Virus record (IMG/VR): IMGVR_UViG_3300022853_000118
Coordinates: 1 to 20,588 of that record
Direction: 5' to 3' (one strand)
DNA: 20,588 nucleotides
Source: a virus
Shown: piece after piece, positions 1 through 7,547 of the stretch
Numbering within the stretch: the first letter of the stretch is position 1
How the letters are laid out: every line of letters starts with the position of its first letter
Position numbers and translations under genes: made by a program
The notes under the pieces: model-generated
The model's input: only the letters and a program-made list of their open reading frames with translations
The model's database searches: none
Told to the model about the DNA's origin: nothing

Positions 1-1
1 A

Positions 2-3000
2 TGCCAGGCCGCCTGCACCGTCTGTGCCAATATCAAAACCACTATCGGTTAACGGGATTATGTCGCTGTTGATGCGAGCAGTAAATGTCACAGCATCTGT
101 GATTACATCACCAAACCTTGTATTTCCAAATACAGTTAAGTTGCCATTAATTTGTGTATTCTCAAGTCCGACATTTGTAGTAGTAACTGTTCCGGTAACA
201 CTTAGATTACCAAACACTTCAATAGTTCCGAGATTATCTCCGGTGTACCCTGGAATCAGATACATGGTTCCGCTTGCTGCTGAACCTACTCCGTATATAC
301 GATTTCCTTTTAGTGTTATAGTATCGTCATCAAGTCTAATATCGTCTACATTAAGTTGTCCGGTTACATTCTGTGTGCCAATTAATGTTAATGTATCAGT
401 TCCGCTGTCAAACGTTAAGTTTTCATCATCGACCAATTCTCCAGCTGTACCAGCAAAAGTAATTCTGGCTGCTGTTAAATCTTCAATGTTAACACTCGCA
501 AGTGTCGTTTGGCCATTAACGTCTAACGTAGAACTAATGTCAACTGTTCCAATAACATCAACATTTCCTGTAATATCTGTTGCGCTCTTAAGTGCAATGT
601 GCCCAGATCCATTTGCAAGTAGTTCTACATCTGCATTTGAAGATGTAGTTTGTAATCTATTTCCTGCAATTCTGATGTCGTCAGTATTGAGCGGGCCGCC
701 AAATATTTCTCCTATAACTGTTAGATTCTCAACTTCCATTTGAGAAAAAGTACTAACGCCTTGTACTGTTAGTGAACCTGTTACTATTTGATTGCCGTTT
801 ACCGTAAGTGTAGTTCCGTCAAATAATAAATTAGCACTATCAGATAGAACACCACTAACTCCGGCAATTACTAATCTTTGATCTGTTAGTACGCTAATCT
901 GTGCGCTCTGTATCACTGCATTTGTATTGACAGTTAAATTATCAGTATCAGTTAATCCTGCATTAATATTAGTTGTGTTTAGTGTTCCAAGATTTATAAT
1001 ATTATTATTGTCTAAGTCAAGATCGCCTTCCATTGCTTGACTGCCATCAAGCAATAATGTTCCTGCACCTAATCTCGAAAGTCCTACACTGATACCGTCT
1101 TGGTTCTGTCCAATTCGTTTATTGATATAATTAACGACCGCTTGTTCAGTTGGAAGAGCCTCGTCACTAATATCCGACATATTACTATCAGGAGAAAATT
1201 CATTTACAGTTACTCCTCTTGTAAAGCCAAGGCCGTCAAGGTTACTTAGTGCAATACTTGCTGAAAAACTAACACTACCATCGCCTTGGTTAACACGGAA
1301 ATAATCACCTACACGGAAATTACCGTCCTGATCGTTGGTGACAAAGAATACACGACCAGGAGCAACTTCTGTCACTTCATTTGATTGAACTGGTTGTCTT
1401 GTAGGCGGTCCATATAACTCTCTTGGATAATTTGAGTCTTCGTATGATCCAGTACCGACATCGAGCATGTCGTGGTTACTAGCTTTAACAACTGAAAAGT
1501 CTGTAAATATTTTTCCAGTTGCGCCCGGAGCTGGGCTTAATCTAACACTTTCTTGGTCTATTAATTCATCATTAAGGTTTTGATCGAGAGTAATAATATT
1601 TGTAAGTTTGTCATAATTGATTACTTGATAAATTGTACCTTTGTATCCTAATCTGCGTCCTTCTAATTCTTCAGCATCGTATCCAATAGCATTAATGGTA
1701 AACTGATTTACGCCGGGACCGACATTACTTCCGCTGCCATTTACTACAACACCTAAGTGATTGAGTGTAGGTAATGCTCTAATAGCAAATCTATTTGCTA
1801 CAAGTTCGTTAGGAGTAACTTGTATAATTCTGTATCCTTGATCAGGATCATTATCATATTGTAGTGCAGCACCTAGTAGCAGATTAGTAATATTTTTATC
1901 AGTATCAATTTCGTATTCTTGTAATAACCGAATTGTAATATTAGCACCGTCAGGTATATCAGCAAGTAGACCCTGTGCTGACCCTCTTATGTTTAATTTA
2001 TTACCGTTAAAGTTACCAATCTCGTAACTTACGTCTCCTGTTACACCGCCATGTGATACTTGGGCAACCATAACATTAAAGAATTCAGCAGGTGCACCGT
2101 TGTAGCCTTCTGCATCTTGAAATACAATTTGCAAGTCGCCTGTTAAGTTATCGCTCACTATTGAACTATCTGCTAGTGCTACAAACACAGTTTCATTAAC
2201 TGTAGTTGCATTAACTGGGACTTCAAACGGATTGCGACCTTCAGCCCCTAGTGCATATATACCGTTAGAACTAGATCCGTTAAGAGAACGAATTTCTGAT
2301 CCTGACTCTGCTTTATATGTATATCCACAGTAATATGTGAATATACTTACAAGCTCAATTCTTGCATTATTTCTTGCAAGTGCTCCATAACCTAAATTAC
2401 CAAACATTGTCCAGTCAGTACTAACAAAAGATTTGTTACCAGCAGTAATCATTATTAAATTACGATCTTGCAACGTTGGTAGTAACGGAGTTTCTAAACT
2501 AATATTAATTTTATATTTTGGTAAACTTTGCGGACCTTGAGCTTCGCCATTCTCCATTATATCTAATATTATATCATAAAGACTATCTGCAAGGGCTTTA
2601 TATGTTTCACCGACTATTACTGAATTTGTTGTTTGTGATGTTACTGATTGATATGTTTGTGCAGGTGCAGTATTACTTAAAACTTGTCTAATTAAGTATT
2701 TTGCATAATTATTTGCATCAAGTGTCTCTGTAAGTTGAACACCAATAGCGATACTTGGGTCGCCTAATGAACTTACTCCTCTGTAGTAACTTCTACCTGC
2801 TTCAGCACTCTTACGTTTGCCTCCAAACAAGTCGTTGCTAATAGCTGCAATAATGTATCCAGTGTCACGTCTACATAATGTTTGATTATAGTCAAACGTA
2901 GGATAAGTTGCATTAGTGTATGCAATTACTTCGTCTTGAATCCATTCAATATTAGAAAGTATTAAGTCGTGTGCTGCTTTTATAGAAACATAGTTAGTTA

Positions 3001-5539
3001 TTAAGTTTGTAATAATTGCAAACAATTCTGTAACTATGGTATCAGTACCTGCTTCAGCAACTGTTTCATCGATAGTTTGTGTTACAACTGATTGTAACGG
3101 AGTAACAGTTTCTCCTGCTAAACACGCAAGTGCAACATCTCGAGCTTTATTAATTGCGTCAGTAGTTTCTGCTTCTTGATCAGTAATTACAGTAGAGCCT
3201 GTTTCAAAATATGTTGCTGCTGCTTCAACAGTCTCTGACTCGCCACCATATGTTAGGTCGTGAATCATTGCATCAATTATTAATCCTACATCTCTTTCGC
3301 ATGTTGCCTCGTCGTAAACAAAACTTGCGTATGCTGTGTCAATAAAATTAATTGTACTAGTAATGATATTAGGAAATTCTGCAACAAACGAAGTTCTAAG
3401 AGTAATCTTACTTTCTAATGCACTAACATATGCAGGCGGAGTATTTGTTACTAGAGCAGTAAAGTTTGGAGCAATTGTTAACGGAGCGTAATTTGTGCCG
3501 TATTGAATAACTTCTTCTACTATTGTAATTAATTCTTGTGCGGTAGCAATAAGTGTTTCGGATATTGTAGGATTTTCAATTGTTGCTTGAGGTATTTCTA
3601 CCTGTTGCTTTTGCTCTACCGTAAACACTCGGTTACGCATTATATCATCTATAATAGATCTTATAAATGCAAATGTAACAACGTGTTGTAGTTTTTGTTC
3701 AGGTATCTGACTAGTAATACCTTTCCAGTAACTATTAGCCACTTCAATAGTTGCTGTATTTCCTTCAAAACTTAAATCAAACTGTAGTGCGTCTAAAAGA
3801 AAATCTATGTCTCGTTGACATTTAGTCTGATCGTATGTATAATCTGCGGTAAACGGTGTTAATTCGTTATTAATTTGAAACAATATCCAAGCAAGAACTT
3901 CTGCTTTAATAAATGATTTGTTTACAGAAATTATATTTCTAGCATAGTCTTTTGCATCGTCATAAACTGTGTCCGGAAATACTAAGTCATCAACAGTTTC
4001 TGCACCATATTGTAGTACATCAATAACATCGTTAAACAATGCTGTATTTGCTTGTTGAACACTTGTAATACTATTTAATGCAGTATTTGCTTGTCCTTTG
4101 GCATAATTTAATCCACCGATAGTGGGTGCAAGTTGATCACTTAATACATATGCACTATTTGGTCTAGTGTATGCTAATGCAGATATTCTTCCAAAATAGT
4201 TAGTACCTAGTATACTATCATAACTGCTAGCTCTTAATATAAATTGTAAATCTCTACGACATTTTTCTCTATTATAGTCAAACAAATAGGTATCGTTTAC
4301 ATATGCTATAGTTTCTGCTTGTATAAATGATTTGTTTGCATTAAGTATTTCAACAGCATTTAATCTTGCATCATCCGGGGCTGCTACGCTAAAGGCTTGA
4401 TATCGTACTCCGTCTGCATAAAACGATGTAGGCATATTTGGCTTGCGCCAAAATCCGCTCGCGGTCATGCTAAGGTTGTCAACGGCAATATTATCAATGT
4501 TAAATTCTTGGTTTCCTGTAAAACCGTCAGCAAACATGCCGCCGTGAAATCCTACAACATACGGATCAATATCATAACTTGATTTGGCAAAACTTGCACC
4601 AGTGTGAGGATACGGAGATTTAGTTAGAATTTGGCCTTCTGGGTCAAGTACAAACGCAAAACTTGCATGTTTATCAGTTGTAAAATCATGAAACCAGTTT
4701 GTTGAGTTACAAAGAAATACATCATTATCTTCATTATTATTAGGTAGCGAGTATTCGCTTCTTGGATCTGTTAAATAGTGGTGACCAAAGTATCCTGTTG
4801 TATAATCGTCTGTTTCTCTCCAGAAACGTAATTTAGCCCACGGACTTTCACTAACTCCTTCTTTAGGTCTAACTGTAGTACGGCGTTGGCCAGCTCCAAA
4901 TATACTTGTATTTTCTGGAACTCGAATAGGAAGATGCTCTTCGTAAATACCAGGAGCAATATGCACTAATATCTGTTTAATTTTTATTCGTTGTTCTACG
5001 TTAACAAAGTTTTCATCTTGAGGGTTTGCCTTGATGATATCTTCAGCAGTTCGCATTGCCATGTTAACTGTTCTAAATGCTGTACCCCAGCTTCGGCCGC
5101 GTTGAACGCCGTAACGTCTATCATCATGACCGTCAAGGCTAACAAATAGTTCTGCAACATCGCCGTTGATTACTGTTTTATTAAGGAAAAACCATTCGTT
5201 GCCATCAGCATACTCTACAACTTTATCATTAGTATTGTATCGTAAACTGCCTGCTACTGGATTAGGTCTATCTTTTTTGTCACCACCAGGCAATCTTAGA
5301 CTTTTTGCTTCGCCTGTATCATCAATAATAACAGCAAGATTTCCTCCCGCTAATAAGTTATTATCATTGTCAACTACTAATGTTTCATTAAATACATTCT
5401 TGCCACCGTAAGTTTCTCCGTCGCCAACAAATACTTGTTTGAGTTCAGTGTCATATATAATTTCACCTTTTAGAGGAACAAAGGTTAGTCGTTCTTCTGT
5501 AGTTCCCCTACGTAGAATAATACTGCCAAGATCAGCCAT
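2..5539 (-). CDS. Giant tail-fibre/virion appendage protein, C-terminus cut by window edge
   Basis: An open frame runs from ATG 5539 to the window edge without a stop: 1846 codons visible, C-terminus missing. GGAG lies 8 nt before the ATG, just inside the end of the 75-aa gene. The N-terminus (LGSIILRRGTTEERL, then KGEIIYDTE and FVGDGETYGG, residues 4-47) matches the short beta domain that opens many phage fibres. Residues about 140-250 (RRYGVQRGRSWGTAFRTVN, then APGIYEEHLPIRVPENTSIFGAG) look like the start of a pectate-lyase-type beta-helix. Residues about 400-920 hold four diverged copies of a Cys-x-Arg-Asp module. Residues about 1400-1475 (DGNFRVGDYFRVNQGDGSVSF ... LPTEQAVVNYI) recall T4-like marine phage fibres. 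The rest is strand-rich repeats of the LTVNGN/VTGSLTV kind, as in trimeric fibre shafts. The last visible residues (DSGFDIGTDGAGG) resemble the lead-in to a C-terminal intramolecular chaperone, which would be outside the window. Fibre identity is well supported; receptor and exact virion position are not. Confidence 0.88.
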   Translation of the reverse strand, partial: MADLGSIILRRGTTEERLTFVPLKGEIIYDTELKQVFVGDGETYGGKNVFNETLVVDNDNNLLAGGNLAVIIDDTGEAKSLRLPGGDKKDRPNPVAGSLRYNTNDKVVEYADGNEWFFLNKTVINGDVAELFVSLDGHDDRRYGVQRGRSWGTAFRTVNMAMRTAEDIIKANPQDENFVNVEQRIKIKQILVHIAPGIYEEHLPIRVPENTSIFGAGQRRTTVRPKEGVSESPWAKLRFWRETDDYTTGYFGHHYLTDPRSEYSLPNNNEDNDVFLCNSTNWFHDFTTDKHASFAFVLDPEGQILTKSPYPHTGASFAKSSYDIDPYVVGFHGGMFADGFTGNQEFNIDNIAVDNLSMTASGFWRKPNMPTSFYADGVRYQAFSVAAPDDARLNAVEILNANKSFIQAETIAYVNDTYLFDYNREKCRRDLQFILRASSYDSILGTNYFGRISALAYTRPNSAYVLSDQLAPTIGGLNYAKGQANTALNSITSVQQANTALFNDVIDVLQYGAETVDDLVFPDTVYDDAKDYARNIISVNKSFIKAEVLAWILFQINNELTPFTADYTYDQTKCQRDIDFLLDALQFDLSFEGNTATIEVANSYWKGITSQIPEQKLQHVVTFAFIRSIIDDIMRNRVFTVEQKQQVEIPQATIENPTISETLIATAQELITIVEEVIQYGTNYAPLTIAPNFTALVTNTPPAYVSALESKITLRTSFVAEFPNIITSTINFIDTAYASFVYDEATCERDVGLIIDAMIHDLTYGGESETVEAAATYFETGSTVITDQEAETTDAINKARDVALACLAGETVTPLQSVVTQTIDETVAEAGTDTIVTELFAIITNLITNYVSIKAAHDLILSNIEWIQDEVIAYTNATYPTFDYNQTLCRRDTGYIIAAISNDLFGGKRKSAEAGRSYYRGVSSLGDPSIAIGVQLTETLDANNYAKYLIRQVLSNTAPAQTYQSVTSQTTNSVIVGETYKALADSLYDIILDIMENGEAQGPQSLPKYKINISLETPLLPTLQDRNLIMITAGNKSFVSTDWTMFGNLGYGALARNNARIELVSIFTYYCGYTYKAESGSEIRSLNGSSSNGIYALGAEGRNPFEVPVNATTVNETVFVALADSSIVSDNLTGDLQIVFQDAEGYNGAPAEFFNVMVAQVSHGGVTGDVSYEIGNFNGNKLNIRGSAQGLLADIPDGANITIRLLQEYEIDTDKNITNLLLGAALQYDNDPDQGYRIIQVTPNELVANRFAIRALPTLNHLGVVVNGSGSNVGPGVNQFTINAIGYDAEELEGRRLGYKGTIYQVINYDKLTNIITLDQNLNDELIDQESVRLSPAPGATGKIFTDFSVVKASNHDMLDVGTGSYEDSNYPRELYGPPTRQPVQSNEVTEVAPGRVFFVTNDQDGNFRVGDYFRVNQGDGSVSFSASIALSNLDGLGFTRGVTVNEFSPDSNMSDISDEALPTEQAVVNYINKRIGQNQDGISVGLSRLGAGTLLLDGSQAMEGDLDLDNNNIINLGTLNTTNINAGLTDTDNLTVNTNAVIQSAQISVLTDQRLVIAGVSGVLSDSANLLFDGTTLTVNGNQIVTGSLTVQGVSTFSQMEVENLTVIGEIFGGPLNTDDIRIAGNRLQTTSSNADVELLANGSGHIALKSATDITGNVDVIGTVDISSTLDVNGQTTLASVNIEDLTAARITFAGTAGELVDDENLTFDSGTDTLTLIGTQNVTGQLNVDDIRLDDDTITLKGNRIYGVGSAASGTMYLIPGYTGDNLGTIEVFGNLSVTGTVTTTNVGLENTQINGNLTVFGNTRFGDVITDAVTFTARINSDIIPLTDSGFDIGTDGAGGLA
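2785..4345 (-). repeat. Four-copy Cys-x-Arg-Asp module inside the giant fibre gene
   Basis: Four diverged protein repeats. The cores are CRRD (4250-4261), CQRD (3809-3820), CERD (3290-3301) and CRRD (2864-2875), with the Cys at residues 427, 574, 747 and 889. Spacing is 147, 173 and 142 residues. Each core is preceded by an aromatic/Asp stretch (LFDYNREK, DYTYDQTK, FVYDEAT, TFDYNQTL) and by a helix such as KSFIQAETIAYVN or KSFIKAEVLAWI. Each is followed by a hydrophobic helix and Asp (FILRASSYD, FLLDALQFDL, LIIDAMIHDL, YIIAAISNDL), then in copies 2-4 a Gly-containing turn. The DNA copies are too diverged to be recent duplications. Confidence 0.8.
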
Positions 5540-5542
5540 TTA

Positions 5543-5770
5543 TCATGCTCCTATGATTAAGCCGCTTGGGCCATAATAAGGATCAGGTACGTATGTAGCA
5601 GTTCCAACTTTAGGTAAATGTCCACAGTCATTTACAACTGTGTTTGGCACAGCAAAAGTGCCTCCGTCTAATGAATCATTAACTTTTTCATAAGTTAACT
5701 TTCCGCCATCAATTGAATTTCTTGTAAAGATATTGTTTTCGTCAAACGGTGCACCGCGTGTTATTGCCAT
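5543..5770 (-). CDS. Small protein upstream of the giant fibre, function unknown
   Basis: This 75-aa protein starts MAITRGAPFDENNIF. I chose ATG 5770 rather than ATG 5779 because AAGGA ends 1 nt before 5779 but 9 nt before 5770. It is soluble, Gly/Pro/Asp-rich, has one Cys, and ends with a Tyr/Pro/Gly segment (VPDPYYGPSGLIIGA). It sits directly behind a late promoter and 3 nt before the giant fibre start, so it should be co-expressed with the fibre late in infection. A virion role (fibre partner or short adhesin) is an inference from position; I do not recognise a family. Confidence 0.75.
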   Translation of the reverse strand: MAITRGAPFDENNIFTRNSIDGGKLTYEKVNDSLDGGTFAVPNTVVNDCGHLPKVGTATYVPDPYYGPSGLIIGA

Positions 5771-5771
5771 A

Positions 5772-5798
5772 AAATACATTCCTTATATGAATGTATTT
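5772..5798. repeat. 10-bp inverted repeat over the late promoter and ribosome binding site
   Basis: AAATACATTC (5772-5781) and GAATGTATTT (5789-5798) are perfect inverted repeats separated by 7 nt. One arm contains most of the late promoter, and the Shine-Dalgarno AAGGA spans the loop and the start of the other arm. It could be a protein-binding site, or a partial hairpin near the 5' end of the mRNA. Confidence 0.6.
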
Positions 5799-5801
5799 AT
5801 C
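5794..5801 (-). promoter_or_regulatory. T4-type late promoter (GATAAATA) for the 75-aa/fibre unit
   Basis: GATAAATA followed by CATT lies 24 nt upstream of the 75-aa gene. It matches the T4 late promoter TATAAATA at seven of eight positions and shares the extended TAAATACATT form with three other promoters in the window. Expected transcript start is about 5788. Confidence 0.6.
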
Positions 5802-5808
5802 GTGTTGT

Positions 5809-6099
5809 TTAGACTAAGGCAATTCCGCTAGTCTGTGCAGTATATTGTTTACCAATTTCTGCTTCAGTCTTTGCAACACAACTTACTGACTGTGCTTGCA
5901 ATACAAACTTACCGTCTGGTGATACGCTAAACATGAAAGGTGCTAGACCTAGGCCTTTTTCACCTGCAATCAGCACCATCGGCTTACGTACAGTGAAAGA
6001 CTTAGCATCTTCTGCTTCTAGTCGTCCAATAATTTCTTCGCCTGAGCTTAATTTAAATGAGACGTTATCGCCTACTTTATATGGTACTTCAATTAACAT
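5809..6099 (-). CDS. Conserved phage protein with possible Sm-like fold
   Basis: This 96-aa protein has a strand-rich N-terminal half (VGDNVSFKLSSGEEIIGRLE, then KSFTVRKPMVL). The pattern hydrophobic-x-x-x-Ser-Gly-Glu-Glu-Ile-hydrophobic-Gly resembles the Sm1 strand pair of Sm/LSm and Hfq-like barrels. From memory, similar proteins with the block SGEEIIGxLxE...V+KPMVL...GLxPF are common in marine T4-like phages with no known function. The start codon directly follows the glutaredoxin stop (TAAATG), so it is translated from the nrd message. The Sm-like fold is a guess from pattern only; RNA binding is not shown. Confidence 0.82.
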   Translation of the reverse strand: MLIEVPYKVGDNVSFKLSSGEEIIGRLEAEDAKSFTVRKPMVLIAGEKGLGLAPFMFSVSPDGKFVLQAQSVSCVAKTEAEIGKQYTAQTSGIALV

Positions 6100-6360
6100 T
6101 TATGTTCCTAATGAATGGCCTGTGCCATTGTAGCCTGTTTCTTCAATATAGGTGACTAACTGTTCGTAGCCACCTATTACTCGATCATTTATTTTAATTT
6201 GTGGGAATGTTCTTGCACCTGGAAACTGTTCAAACAATTCTTCACGAGTAAAATCTTTTTCAATCTGATAATAGTTGTATGAGAGATGTCTAATCTCACA
6301 CAGTGCTTTAGCTTTTTCACAAAACGGACAAGCTGGCTTGCCGTAAATTTCTACACTCAT
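6100..6360 (-). CDS. Glutaredoxin
   Basis: This 86-aa protein is a compact thioredoxin-fold glutaredoxin. MSVEIYGKPACPFCEKAKAL gives the first strand and the CPFC redox site at residues 11-14. TFPQIKIND carries the cis-proline, and IGGYEQL the glycine pair that binds glutathione in this family. Glutaredoxins of this kind re-reduce the C-terminal cysteines of ribonucleotide reductase. Its place right after nrdB, with an ATGA stop/start overlap, supports that role; T4 nrdC and cyanophage glutaredoxins are the functional parallels. A short C-terminal tail (NGTGHSLGT) follows the fold. I cannot tell glutathione use from thioredoxin-reductase use by sequence alone. Confidence 0.95.
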   Translation of the reverse strand: MSVEIYGKPACPFCEKAKALCEIRHLSYNYYQIEKDFTREELFEQFPGARTFPQIKINDRVIGGYEQLVTYIEETGYNGTGHSLGT

Positions 6361-7460
6361 AAACTAAATCCCTTCAATGATTCAGTAGTTACGTCTTGCT
6401 TAATACCACCGATGATATAGGACTCGACCTCTGTTTCCTGAGGAGCGACCTGCAAGCCCGAACTACTTAACCAATGCGCAGTCCACGGTAGAGGATTAGT
6501 ATTAACTGGTTGATTAAAGATTGCCTGCAAACCAAGTGCTTTTAATCTACGGTTAGCAATATACTCTACATATTGGTTAAGCAGTGTAACATTCAATCCG
6601 ATCATCGAACCGTCTTTGAACAAGTACTCTGCCCAGTCTTTTTCTTCTAGAACACATTCACGCCATAGGTCATATACTTCTGGCTCGCACTCTTTAGCAA
6701 TAGCTGCCATCTCTGGATCATCTTTACCTTGTGCCCAAAGTTTTAATACATGTGTGCTTAGTGCAAGATGCTGTGCTTCATCACGAGCAATTAAGGAAAT
6801 AATCTTTGCACTGCCTTCCATTAGCTTTAGTTCTCCAAAGCCAAATGTACATGCAAAACTAACGTAGAAACGCAAGCCTTCTAAAATATTAACAGTCATC
6901 ATTGCCATGTACAACTTGCGTTTAACTTCACGCATGCTACCTTCGCCGCGGTGATTGTAAGCGTCGGCTGCTACTGAAAAAGCATCATAATGTTTAGTTA
7001 CACTAGTTGCACGAGCAATAATCTTTTCGTCGTCTAGGATAGTATCAAACACTTCTGACGGGTCAGCATACACGTTCTTCATAATGTGTGTATAACTACG
7101 TGAGTGGATTGTTTCAAAGAAGTCCCAAGTAACAATACACCCTTCTAGTTCAGGAATTGAAACATGCGGCAAAAATGCCAGGCATGGACCACGTCCTTGG
7201 ACACTGTCAAGCAGTGTTTGATATTTAAGATTGGATGTAAAAATATGCTTCTGCTCAGGACGGAAGTTTTGAAAATCTGCACGATCTTTCTGCAAACTAA
7301 CTTCTTCTGGTCGCCAAAAGTAACCTAACATAGTTTGATTTAACTTATCAAACACTGGGTGGCGAAACGTGTCGTAACGCTGGGTATTCATGTCCGACCC
7401 GAAGAACATGTTTTGTTTTGTGAAATCAACTTTTTCTTGGTTAAATACTGTCTTTGCCAT
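6357..7460 (-). CDS. nrdB: Ribonucleotide reductase class Ia, beta (R2) subunit
   Basis: R2 holds the diiron-tyrosyl radical that starts reduction of NDPs to dNDPs in NrdA. I chose ATG 7460 (MAKTVFNQEKVDF, 367 aa) over ATG 7472: it lines up with the E. coli NrdB start, and the AGGA is too close to the first two ATGs. All ligands are present: Asp85 (LLDSVQGR), Glu116 and His119 (ETIHSRSYTHI), Glu194 (ILEGLRF), Glu228 and His231 (RDEAQH). Tyr123 (SRSYTHI) is the radical tyrosine. The C-terminal tail (IGGIKQDVTTESLKGFSL) matches the peptide that docks onto NrdA. Length is normal for the family. It has its own sigma70-like promoter and overlaps the glutaredoxin start by ATGA. Confidence 0.98.
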   Translation of the reverse strand: MAKTVFNQEKVDFTKQNMFFGSDMNTQRYDTFRHPVFDKLNQTMLGYFWRPEEVSLQKDRADFQNFRPEQKHIFTSNLKYQTLLDSVQGRGPCLAFLPHVSIPELEGCIVTWDFFETIHSRSYTHIMKNVYADPSEVFDTILDDEKIIARATSVTKHYDAFSVAADAYNHRGEGSMREVKRKLYMAMMTVNILEGLRFYVSFACTFGFGELKLMEGSAKIISLIARDEAQHLALSTHVLKLWAQGKDDPEMAAIAKECEPEVYDLWRECVLEEKDWAEYLFKDGSMIGLNVTLLNQYVEYIANRRLKALGLQAIFNQPVNTNPLPWTAHWLSSSGLQVAPQETEVESYIIGGIKQDVTTESLKGFSL

Positions 7461-7486
7461 TTTTTTCATCATCCTATCTGTGTATT

Positions 7487-7518
7487 ACACTTAATAACAA
7501 GTATATGCTATTAAGTGT
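7487..7518. repeat. Inverted repeat flanking the nrdB -10 box (operator-like)
   Basis: The arms ACACTTAATA (7487-7496) and TATTAAGTGT (7509-7518) are perfect 10-bp inverted repeats with a 12-nt centre that contains the -10 box. No U-run follows, so it is not a terminator. The position over promoter and transcript start suggests a repressor or activator site. Confidence 0.65.
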
Positions 7519-7528
7519 TAGTTGTCAA
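7500..7528 (-). promoter_or_regulatory. sigma70-type early promoter of nrdB
   Basis: TTGACA (7523-7528), a 17-nt spacer, then TATACT (7500-7505): a perfect -35 and 5 of 6 in the -10. The transcript would start near 7493 and give a leader of about 33 nt before nrdB. Host RNA polymerase could use it without phage factors. Confidence 0.72.
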
Positions 7529-7547
7529 TCTTTAAACTGCACAAGCG

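Noticed and set aside
24-743. Plus-strand open frame of 239 codons
   Set aside because: It lies entirely over the giant fibre frame on the other strand, is Ser/Val/Pro-rich as expected from an antisense reading, and has no ribosome site or promoter.
7487-7518. nrdA/nrdB inverted repeat as a terminator
   Set aside because: The stem is AT-rich and no T-run follows; its place around a sigma70 -10 box fits an operator better.
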